Below are positions 1-5,820 of a stretch of DNA of 6,113 bases, piece by piece; position 1 is the stretch's first letter; every line of letters begins with the position of its first letter. Where the stretch lies: the NCBI GenBank assembly GCA_018714665.1, contig DVNA01000063.1, positions 1 through 6,113 on the forward strand, read 5' to 3'. Position numbers and translations under genes: made by a program. This stretch comes from Candidatus Gallibacteroides avistercoris (GTDB taxonomy: Bacteria > Bacteroidota > Bacteroidia > Bacteroidales > CHK158-818). The notes beneath the pieces were generated by a model that saw only the letters and a list, made by a program, of their open reading frames with translations, made no database searches and had not been told where the DNA came from.

Positions 1-956
1 GACATCTTGCGGTCGGTGGTATGCAACATCTTGGTCATGTGCATGATCTTGGCACGCAACGGGGCCATGCCAGCTCCACCTCCTACCCACATCATTTCAC
101 GCTTGGAGTCGAATATGGGATGGAAATCGCCATAAGGGCCGCTCATCTTCACCTTGTCGCCCGGTTTGAGGCTGAAAATATAGGACGATGCGATACCCGG
201 CATCACATCCTGGAATCCAACCTGCGGTTTGGGTTTGAACGGAGGCGTGGCAATACGCACCGTCAACATGATACGGTCGCCCTCTGCCGGATAATTGGCC
301 ATCGAATAGGCCCGGATGGTGGGTTCGGTATTCTTGCACTTCAACCCGAACAACCCGAACTTTTCCCACGCAGGCAGATATTCGGGGGTAATCAGGTCTT
401 TGTCTATATCTTTGTCGTAATCCATTTCATAAGTAGGGATGCTGATCTGGGCATACGACCCGGGAAGGAAGTTCATGTGTTCGCCTTCGGGCAAGGCCAC
501 GATAAACTCTTTGATAAAGGTAGCCACGTTTTTATTGCTGATTACCTCGCACTCCCACTCTTTCACGCCCAAAACAGATTCGGGCACCTTGATGGCCATA
601 TCGCCTTTCACCTTCACCTGACAACCCAAACGCCAATGGTCTTTCTGTTGTTTCCGGCTAAAATGGCTCACTTCCGAGGGAAGGATCTCTCCGCCACCCT
701 CTACTACCTGACATTTGCACTGTCCACACGAGCCTTTTCCGCCACAAGCCGACGGCAGAAAAATCCCGTTTGCCGACATGGTATTCAACAACGTACTGCC
801 CGATTCAACGTCGATTGTCTCTTCGCCATTGATGGTTATTTTTACTTTTCCCGAAGAGACCAGTTTCTTTTTCGCCACCAAAAGAATGGCTACCAGAAGC
901 AATGTCAGGACCAGGAAAATAACAACTGACGATAAGATGGTTAATGTTCCTATCAT
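1..956 (-). CDS. nqrF: Na+-translocating NADH:quinone reductase subunit F, 3' end missing
   Basis: NADH-oxidising entry subunit of Na+-NQR, on the cytoplasmic side; it passes electrons from NADH through FAD to a [2Fe-2S] cluster. The ATG is at 956-954 and 318 codons run off the left edge; NqrF is usually a little over 400 residues, so roughly the last 100 (the rest of the NADH-binding domain) are missing. Visible order: an N-terminal membrane anchor (about 5-28) followed by KKK; a ferredoxin domain (about 36-125) with cluster cysteines C71, C77, C80 and C112 in the spacing CxxxxxCxxC plus a distal Cys, one residue later than in Vibrio; the FAD motif RAYS at 215-218; and the start of the ferredoxin-reductase NAD domain with GGGAGMAP at 292-299. 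The N-terminal anchor with fused ferredoxin and reductase domains distinguishes NqrF from Rnf subunits. It lies 34 nt after nqrE and is last of the six nqr genes. The A-rich leader has no clear Shine-Dalgarno. The truncation comes from the window edge and is not a mutation. Confidence 0.97.
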   Translation of the reverse strand, partial: MIGTLTILSSVVIFLVLTLLLVAILLVAKKKLVSSGKVKITINGEETIDVESGSTLLNTMSANGIFLPSACGGKGSCGQCKCQVVEGGGEILPSEVSHFSRKQQKDHWRLGCQVKVKGDMAIKVPESVLGVKEWECEVISNKNVATFIKEFIVALPEGEHMNFLPGSYAQISIPTYEMDYDKDIDKDLITPEYLPAWEKFGLFGLKCKNTEPTIRAYSMANYPAEGDRIMLTVRIATPPFKPKPQVGFQDVMPGIASSYIFSLKPGDKVKMSGPYGDFHPIFDSKREMMWVGGGAGMAPLRAKIMHMTKMLHTTDRKM

Positions 957-990
957 TTCTATATACTGTTTTTATTGTATGATACTCGGT

Positions 991-1605
991 TTATAGTTTT
1001 ATTCCCAAAAAACTCATAAAGGCAATTCCCATCAATCCGGTAATGATGAAGGTGATGCCGATGCCGCGCAACGGAGCGGGGACATTGGAGTAGGAAAGTT
1101 TTTCGCGGATGGCGGCTATGCCCACTATGGCCAGCAACCAACCCAATCCAGAGCCTACGCCATATACAACTGCGGCCGTAACGTCGGGGAAACTGCGTTG
1201 CTGCATAAACAGCGATCCTCCCAATATGGCACAGTTTACGGCAATCAATGGCAGAAAGATTCCCAGTGAAGCATAGAGCGACGGGGCATATTTTTCTACC
1301 ACCATCTCTACCAGCTGTACCATCGAGGCAATGACGGCAATAAACATAATCAAGCTCAGGAAACTCAGATCGACATCTTTGAATTCTTCGCCCAACCAGG
1401 CCATCGCTCCGGGTTTAAGGATGTAATTCTCCAACAGATAATTCACCGGCAAGGTGATGGTAAGCACAAATGTTACGGCTACCCCCAACCCGATAGCGGT
1501 CTTTACATTTTTGGAGACGGCCAGATACGAACACATTCCCAAAAAGTAAGCGAAAATCATATTATCTATAAAGATAGATTTTACGAACAGATTCAAATTT
1601 TCCAT
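991..1605 (-). CDS. nqrE: Na+-translocating NADH:quinone reductase subunit E
   Basis: Integral membrane subunit of Na+-NQR, 204 aa, close to the usual length (about 200). It pairs with NqrD in a pseudo-symmetric core (relatives RnfA and RnfE); each supplies two cysteines to the intramembrane iron-sulphur centre that relays electrons between NqrF and NqrC. Here these are C25 (in LGMCSYLAVS) and C125 (in VNCAILGG). E100, in the position of Vibrio NqrE E95, which is implicated in Na+ transport, is conserved. About six hydrophobic segments are visible. The C-terminal half is very typical, with GVGSGLGW, AIREKLSYSNVP and LRGIGITFI. Compared with the Vibrio protein as I remember it, the loop at about 64-80 is some six residues longer. 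The ATG at 1605 has an A-rich leader and follows nqrD by 26 nt; the TAA is 34 nt before nqrF. The paralogue RnfA is the main alternative, but nqrA and nqrF in the same operon settle the assignment. Confidence 0.97.
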   Translation of the reverse strand: MENLNLFVKSIFIDNMIFAYFLGMCSYLAVSKNVKTAIGLGVAVTFVLTITLPVNYLLENYILKPGAMAWLGEEFKDVDLSFLSLIMFIAVIASMVQLVEMVVEKYAPSLYASLGIFLPLIAVNCAILGGSLFMQQRSFPDVTAAVVYGVGSGLGWLLAIVGIAAIREKLSYSNVPAPLRGIGITFIITGLMGIAFMSFLGIKL

Positions 1606-1631
1606 TTTCTTTTATTTTGAGGGTTAGCCAC

Positions 1632-2255
1632 TTATTTTTCCTGTAAATCCTTGTTCCGGGAACGATGCACCCAAATGACGCAGGCAACGGCAATCAGCGC
1701 CATGGGAGGGAGAATCATCAATCCGTTGTTTTCGTATCCCAGATCGTACATGAACTGGGGAATCACCTGTACGCCGAACAGCGTACCGGAACCGAACAAC
1801 TCACGGAAAAATGCCACAATGACCAGAATCATTCCATATCCCAACCCGTTCCCGATGCCATCGAGGAACGACTCCCACGGGCCGTTACCCAACGCAAAGG
1901 CTTCCAAACGTCCCATCAGGATACAGTTGGTGATAATCAATCCGACAAAGACGGAAAGTTGTTTGCTGACTTCGTATGCGTAGGCTTTCAGAATCTGATC
2001 GACCACGATTACCAACGCCGCCACCACTACCAGCTGGACGATGATACGGATGCTGTTGGGGATGGTATGGCGCAACAACGATATAAATACATTGGCGAAA
2101 GCGGTAACCACCGTTACCGAAAGGGCCATGACGAAAGCGGGTTCCAACTTGGCCGTCACGGCTAATGCCGAACATATACCCAGAATCTGAACGATGACCG
2201 GATTGTTCTTTGAAATCGGCCCTAACAATATCTCTTTATTCTTTTTAGACAACAT
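1632..2255 (-). CDS. nqrD: Na+-translocating NADH:quinone reductase subunit D
   Basis: Integral membrane subunit of Na+-NQR, 207 aa, normal length, paralogous to NqrE and homologous to RnfE. C28 (in LGICSALAVT) and C111 (in ITNCILMGRLEAFA) match the two NqrD ligands of the intramembrane Fe-S centre, one residue earlier than Vibrio C29 and C112. D132 (in FLDGIGNGLGYG) matches Vibrio D133, an acidic residue implicated in Na+ translocation. Other family signatures are VVDQILKAY at 84-92 and FFRELFGSGTLFG. There are about six hydrophobic segments and a charged C-terminal tail (HRSRNKDLQEK). The ATG at 2255 begins MLSKKNKE, which fits the family N-terminus. It lies 15 nt after nqrC and has a purine-rich leader containing GGAG nine nt upstream, the best Shine-Dalgarno-like match in the operon. 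Confidence 0.97.
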   Translation of the reverse strand: MLSKKNKEILLGPISKNNPVIVQILGICSALAVTAKLEPAFVMALSVTVVTAFANVFISLLRHTIPNSIRIIVQLVVVAALVIVVDQILKAYAYEVSKQLSVFVGLIITNCILMGRLEAFALGNGPWESFLDGIGNGLGYGMILVIVAFFRELFGSGTLFGVQVIPQFMYDLGYENNGLMILPPMALIAVACVIWVHRSRNKDLQEK

Positions 2256-2264
2256 AACTCTTCT

Positions 2265-2268
2265 CTCC
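2265..2268 (-). promoter_or_regulatory. Shine-Dalgarno-like GGAG ahead of nqrD
   Basis: On the minus strand GGAG stands nine nt before the nqrD ATG, inside a purine-rich run (GGAGAGAAGAG) in the nqrC-nqrD gap. The other nqr leaders show only A-rich or loosely purine-rich sequence, as usual in Bacteroidetes, where Shine-Dalgarno use is weak. It could be chance in a purine-rich spacer. Confidence 0.4.
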
Positions 2269-2270
2269 GC

Positions 2271-2969
2271 TTATTTTAATGTCTTTAAAAAATCCTGATA
2301 GGGGGTTACGCAATTCAGCATCATGGACTGAACACCCTTGCTGGTGATGGTCCCCCCCGATATGGCATCGATATACTCGGCTCCGTTGGCCGGGGTTTGT
2401 CCCTTTTTTTCTACCGCTACCGACTTAAACTCTCCGTTTACGAACAGGTGTTTTCCGGTATATTGCCCCGAGAAAGACTCGGTGGCTATCTCGGCACCCA
2501 AACCCGGAGTTTCTCCCTGATGCGAGAAATAGGCTCCATAGATGGTATTACCGTCGGCATCTACCGACACATATCCCCAAATCGGGCCCCACAAACCGGC
2601 TCCATACATGGGCAGGATGTATTTCTTCTCTCCATTGTCCAGCGTACAGACAAATACCGGCAACCGACGTTCGGCATCGGGCAGTTTGCTTTGTACGGCA
2701 ATGTCTATCGTAAAGGCATCTCCCTCCGTTTTTTGCCCCTTGGCATCCACCACAAATGATTCGGTGATGTATTTCTGATACAGCTGGGCGGCATCCTTGG
2801 CCGTCGATGCAATCTTTACGGAACTCAGTATCTGCGATTTTTTATCGACCTCGATATTCATCTGCTGAACAGGTTTCAACGTCAATGCGGTAAACGCCAA
2901 AACCGCCGCTACAACAATTACCATTACCGAGGCATATATAATCGTATATGTATTACCTTGCTTGTTCAT
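2271..2969 (-). CDS. nqrC: Na+-translocating NADH:quinone reductase subunit C (covalent FMN subunit)
   Basis: Subunit C of Na+-NQR, 232 aa, somewhat shorter than the Vibrio protein (about 255). It has one N-terminal membrane helix (about 8-30) and an extracytoplasmic FMN-binding domain that passes electrons from the NqrD/NqrE centre to NqrB. The flavin attaches covalently to a threonine through the transferase ApbE. The motif here is DAISGGT at 201-207, so T207 is the predicted FMN site. The consensus is Dxx(S/T)GAT, so the usual Ala is replaced by Gly206. Other family blocks are MYGAGLWGPIWGYV (121-134) and HQGETPGLGAEI (150-161). The ATG at 2969 is 13 nt after the nqrB stop and its leader carries only the purine run AAAGAGAG; the TAA is 15 nt before nqrD. 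RnfG is the related alternative, excluded by the operon. No apbE is seen in the window. Confidence 0.97.
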   Translation of the reverse strand: MNKQGNTYTIIYASVMVIVVAAVLAFTALTLKPVQQMNIEVDKKSQILSSVKIASTAKDAAQLYQKYITESFVVDAKGQKTEGDAFTIDIAVQSKLPDAERRLPVFVCTLDNGEKKYILPMYGAGLWGPIWGYVSVDADGNTIYGAYFSHQGETPGLGAEIATESFSGQYTGKHLFVNGEFKSVAVEKKGQTPANGAEYIDAISGGTITSKGVQSMMLNCVTPYQDFLKTLK

Positions 2970-2982
2970 AATCTCTCTTTGT

Positions 2983-4188
2983 TTATGCGTTTATCTTAGC
3001 TCTTTTTTGACGGCGTTTTATATTGGCCTCTACCACGAAATAGTCGATGAGCGGAGCAAATACATTCATCAGCAAGACGGCCAGCATGGCGCCTTCGGGA
3101 TAACCTGAGTTATATACCCGGATAATGATGGCGATAACCCCAATCAGGAAACCGTAAATATATTGTCCGGTCTGGGTACGCGATCCGGTAACCGGGTCGG
3201 TAGCCATAAAGACGGCGGCAAAGGCAAATCCGCCCAAACAGATCTGTTCCCACGGCGAGAGCAATGTCCCCGGAATAGCGGGCGTGGCAAAGAAATTGCA
3301 GATATATCCCATGACAACGCCTCCGACAAAAACCGATAGCATGATCCGCCAACTGGCTATCTTGGTATAGAGCAAAATAGCGGCTCCTATTAAAATGGCC
3401 AACGTGGATGTTTCGCCGATAGATCCGGGTATCAGCCCCAGGAAAGAGTCCCACAGCGAAATGGGTTCACCCACGATGTTGGTCAGGTTCAAGGTATCGC
3501 CGGCATTCACGGCTACCTGTCCCAGCGGGGTGGCTCCGGAGTATCCTTCGACCACCGAACCGGCTCCCAGACCGAACGTATCGGAGGTACGGACAAAGAC
3601 ATTGTCGCCCGACATCTTCCCGGGATAGGAGAAGAACAACACGGCTCTGGTAACCAGCGCCACGTTGAAAATATTCATCCCCGTACCGCCGAAGACCTCT
3701 TTGGCAAAGATAACGGCAAAGGCCGTGGCCACGGCAATCATCCACAACGGGGTATCTACCGGGACAATCATCGGAATGAGCATCCCCGTTACCAGGAAGC
3801 CCTCCTGTATTTCGTGCCCGCGCATCTGGGCGGCGGTAAACTCTATGCCTAACCCCACCACGTAGGCAACGACTATTTTGGGTAATACGGCCAACAGACC
3901 GAACAGGAAGGTCATGACAAAACCGGCATCCTGCCCGATAGCCAGGTAGTGCTGATACCCCACATTGTACATCCCGAACAGCAAGGCCGGGATCAAGGCC
4001 AGGATAACCACCGATATGGCTCGCTTGGAGTCTATGTTATCGTGAATATGCACGCCGCTTCGGGATGTGGTATTGGGTACGAAAAGGAAGGTTTCCAACC
4101 CTTCAAAAACAGAATGGAACATTTCCAGCTTTCCTCCCGCCTCGAAGTTGGGCTTAATTTTATCGATAAATTTTCTCAGTGCTTTCAA
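2983..4188 (-). CDS. nqrB: Na+-translocating NADH:quinone reductase subunit B (quinone site, covalent FMN)
   Basis: Largest membrane subunit of Na+-NQR, 401 aa (Vibrio about 415), homologous to RnfD. It carries covalent FMN and riboflavin, is central to quinone reduction, and contributes to the Na+ path. About ten hydrophobic segments follow a cytoplasmic N-terminus. SGATPLGQ at 217-224 gives T220 as the FMN-bound threonine. AKEVFGGTG (162-170), GSIGETSTLA (255-264) and FMATDPVTGSRTQTG (327-341) are family blocks. E116 and D382 match Vibrio E144 and D397. The Vibrio GGFWE inhibitor-site motif is GLGIE here (112-116). The start is a TTG at 4188-4186: an in-frame TAG lies three codons upstream, the next ATG is codon 23, and MKALRKFIDKIKPNFEAGGK aligns with the start of known NqrB proteins. 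It follows nqrA by 30 nt with no clear Shine-Dalgarno, and precedes nqrC by 13 nt. Confidence 0.97.
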   Translation of the reverse strand: MKALRKFIDKIKPNFEAGGKLEMFHSVFEGLETFLFVPNTTSRSGVHIHDNIDSKRAISVVILALIPALLFGMYNVGYQHYLAIGQDAGFVMTFLFGLLAVLPKIVVAYVVGLGIEFTAAQMRGHEIQEGFLVTGMLIPMIVPVDTPLWMIAVATAFAVIFAKEVFGGTGMNIFNVALVTRAVLFFSYPGKMSGDNVFVRTSDTFGLGAGSVVEGYSGATPLGQVAVNAGDTLNLTNIVGEPISLWDSFLGLIPGSIGETSTLAILIGAAILLYTKIASWRIMLSVFVGGVVMGYICNFFATPAIPGTLLSPWEQICLGGFAFAAVFMATDPVTGSRTQTGQYIYGFLIGVIAIIIRVYNSGYPEGAMLAVLLMNVFAPLIDYFVVEANIKRRQKRAKINA

Positions 4189-4218
4189 AATATTCTATTT
4201 TTATGTTTATACTCTTTC

Positions 4219-5568
4219 TTACATCATCTCCCTCATCAATTCGTCGAGACCGTTGCGAATGATTTTCTGCACTTCGAGTTTGGAGGTATCTACAAACTCG
4301 CACAGCGCCATATCTTCGGGCGCGATTTCATAAATCCCCAGATTTTCCATTTTATCGACATCGAAGGCTAACGTCGCTTTTATCAGAAACTCGGGAAGAA
4401 TGTCCATAGGCAATACCTTGTCGTACTCGCCGCTCATGATGATGGCCCGACGGCCCCCGTGCAGACGGGCATCCATGACGTATTCCTTATTACGGCCCGA
4501 CAACCAGCTGAAAAAGGTATGGCTGACGCTGAATTTTCCCCATCCGGGGACGGCCCACCCCAGGAACTCGTAATGTTCGTCTCCTTCGGGGATGACCGTT
4601 ATCTGAGAATGGGGTGCACAGAGATACCCGGAAGCGTCTACCCGTGTTCCGGTCAATACGTTTCCACTGATAAAGCGTTGGTGATAGGCCGACTTTTTGA
4701 CATTATCGCCCAATATGGAGGATATCTTGGCTCCGATAACGGTTTTTACATACATCGGATTCTCTATCTCGGAACCGGTAACGGCCACCAACCGGGTGAA
4801 ATCGACAATGCCCTTATTGAACAACCGCCCGATCATAAGCACATCGAAAGCGTTGAGTGTCCAAACCGTTTCGCCCTTGTTGACCGGTGCAATGTGATGA
4901 ATCTGTACTCCGACATTGCCTGCCGGATGGGGCCCGTCGAACGATACGCAAACGGCGTTCTTAACGGGAAACTCTTTCCCGGCTTTCATCCCTACATACA
5001 CCTTGCCGTCGGTCAGTTTGGCCAACGCATCGATTCCTGTCTGGAAATCCGCTTCCTGACCGCGTACCACGAAATTGAAATCGGGAGCCAACGGAGCCGA
5101 ATCGAAAGCTGAAACGAAAATGTCGCGAGGAGTTACTTCGGGATTGGCTATGACATCGTACGGACGCTGTTTGATAAATGCAAACATACCCGCTTCCAGA
5201 AGAAGCTCTTTTACCTGTTGTGCCGAAAGTGCATCCACACGCTGTTTACCGAAATCCTTATATGTCTGTTTTTCATCCGCCTTCACGGTAATGTCCAACA
5301 CCTTACGGCGTTCTCCTCGGGTAACGGACGTTACCTCTCCGCTCACGGGAGAGACGAATTGCATTTGCGGACGGTTTTTATCCACCATCAACGGTGCTCC
5401 TGCTTCCACCTTATCGCCCACTTTTACCACCACTTTGGGTACTATTCCGTGGTAATCGTCGGGAATCAGGGCGTAAAACTCAGACATGGGTGCATCCTTG
5501 ACAACCGGTTGAGGTTTTCCTTTCAGGTTGATATCCAGCCCTTTTTTTAACTTTATCACATTTGCCAT
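4219..5568 (-). CDS. nqrA: Na+-translocating NADH:quinone reductase subunit A
   Basis: Peripheral cytoplasmic subunit of Na+-NQR, 449 aa against about 446 in Vibrio, with no membrane segments. It is docked on the membrane part and is required for the complex; it has been linked to quinone and inhibitor binding, but its exact role is less settled than that of NqrB. It has a barrel-sandwich (lipoyl-like) region at about 37-95 containing VKVGDKVEAGAPL and SPVSGEVT, then a RnfC/Nqo1-like core. Family blocks include KQRPYDVIANP (133-143), GPHPAGNVGVQIHHIAPV (212-229), FLGWAVPGWGKFS (335-347) and LPMDILP (386-392). NqrA has no Fe-S motif, unlike RnfC, and none is seen here, so this is Nqr and not Rnf. 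The ATG at 5568 is fixed by an in-frame TGA two codons upstream. It is the first gene of the operon, about 30 nt downstream of the -7 box, and has an A/T-rich leader without Shine-Dalgarno. Confidence 0.97.
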   Translation of the reverse strand: MANVIKLKKGLDINLKGKPQPVVKDAPMSEFYALIPDDYHGIVPKVVVKVGDKVEAGAPLMVDKNRPQMQFVSPVSGEVTSVTRGERRKVLDITVKADEKQTYKDFGKQRVDALSAQQVKELLLEAGMFAFIKQRPYDVIANPEVTPRDIFVSAFDSAPLAPDFNFVVRGQEADFQTGIDALAKLTDGKVYVGMKAGKEFPVKNAVCVSFDGPHPAGNVGVQIHHIAPVNKGETVWTLNAFDVLMIGRLFNKGIVDFTRLVAVTGSEIENPMYVKTVIGAKISSILGDNVKKSAYHQRFISGNVLTGTRVDASGYLCAPHSQITVIPEGDEHYEFLGWAVPGWGKFSVSHTFFSWLSGRNKEYVMDARLHGGRRAIIMSGEYDKVLPMDILPEFLIKATLAFDVDKMENLGIYEIAPEDMALCEFVDTSKLEVQKIIRNGLDELMREMM

Positions 5569-5599
5569 ATTTCAACAAATAGGGTTTTTAATTTGGGTG

Positions 5600-5607
5600 C
5601 AAAGGTA
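5600..5607 (-). promoter_or_regulatory. Likely nqr operon promoter, -7 box TACCTTTG
   Basis: Read on the minus strand, TACCTTTG matches the Bacteroidetes primary-sigma -7 consensus TAnnTTTG exactly and is followed by CACC. A transcript would start near 5594, giving a leader of about 25 nt before the nqrA ATG. The best -33 match is TTTG at 5637-5634, but it is 26 nt from the -7 box, about six longer than ideal, so the -33 element is weak or atypical. It is the only good match close to nqrA. The placement is inferred from consensus and no start site has been measured. Confidence 0.7.
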
Positions 5608-5643
5608 CTACTTTATTTTGGTAGATTTATATACAAACGACAG

Positions 5644-5667
5644 AAATAAAGAAAATTTTCTCTATTT
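5644..5667. promoter_or_regulatory. 24-bp near-perfect palindrome upstream of the nqr promoter, candidate operator
   Basis: The sequence is symmetric about 5655/5656 with 11 of 12 pairs matching; the core AGAAAATTTTCT is a perfect palindrome, with AAATA and TATTT arms outside one mismatch (5649/5662). Its centre lies about 60 nt upstream of the predicted nqrA transcript start, just beyond the possible -33 element. That is a common position for a dimeric activator, such as a CRP/FNR-type protein. No specific regulator motif is recognised. The AT-rich composition makes a chance palindrome more likely than in mixed sequence. Confidence 0.4.
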
Positions 5668-5725
5668 AATTCTGCGACAATCACAAAGATATATACATGA
5701 GATAGATAGCTGCGCATATTTCTTT

Positions 5726-5755
5726 TCCGATAAGGCCGGCACCGATCCGATACGG
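5726..5755. repeat. Two 10-bp direct repeats, TCCGATA(A/C)GG, spaced 20 bp
   Basis: TCCGATAAGG (5726-5735) and TCCGATACGG (5746-5755) match at 9 of 10 positions and start exactly 20 bp apart, close to two helical turns, so both copies would face the same side of the DNA. They lie between the terminator of the upstream gene and the nqr promoter. They could be a tandem regulator site or chance; there are only two copies and no known motif is recognised. Confidence 0.25.
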
Positions 5756-5761
5756 TACGAC

Positions 5762-5789
5762 AAAAAAGCCGTTTCCTGAACAAACGGCT
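5762..5789 (-). terminator. Intrinsic terminator of the ABC permease gene
   Basis: On the minus strand AGCCGTTT (5789-5782), a 7-nt loop and AAACGGCT (5774-5767) form a perfect 8-bp stem followed directly by T5 (5766-5762). It begins 31 nt after the stop of the ABC permease gene. The plus strand has no matching T run, so it acts in one direction. It indicates that the nqr operon has its own transcription start. Confidence 0.88.
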
Positions 5790-5820
5790 ATAAGAAAAGG
5801 TATTGTGTTTTCTGCTGTTT

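Noticed and set aside
21..929. Long open frame on the plus strand (302 codons) opposite nqrF
   Set aside because: It lies wholly antisense to nqrF, whose 2Fe-2S and flavin motifs are unmistakable. The predicted protein is rich in His, Arg and Gln, has no recognisable domain, and looks like a codon-bias shadow.
957..990. Possible internal promoter or terminator in the nqrE-nqrF gap
   Set aside because: The 34-nt AT-rich spacer has no TAnnTTTG box and no stem-loop with a T run; the same holds for the 30-nt nqrA-nqrB gap.
4459..5112. Plus-strand open frame of 217 codons opposite nqrA
   Set aside because: It is fully antisense to a well-conserved gene, has no recognisable family and no promoter of its own; it is a shadow frame.
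1..5568. Rnf complex (RnfABCDGE) as an alternative identity for the operon
   Set aside because: The order A-B-C-D-E-F fits Nqr, the last gene is an NqrF with fused ferredoxin and FAD/NAD domains, NqrA lacks RnfC-type Fe-S motifs, and no RnfB ferredoxin is present.
5528..5779. Plus-strand open frame of 83 codons across the nqrA upstream region
   Set aside because: It begins inside nqrA, runs through the promoter, palindrome and repeats, and ends in the terminator stem. It has low-complexity AT-driven composition and no family resemblance.
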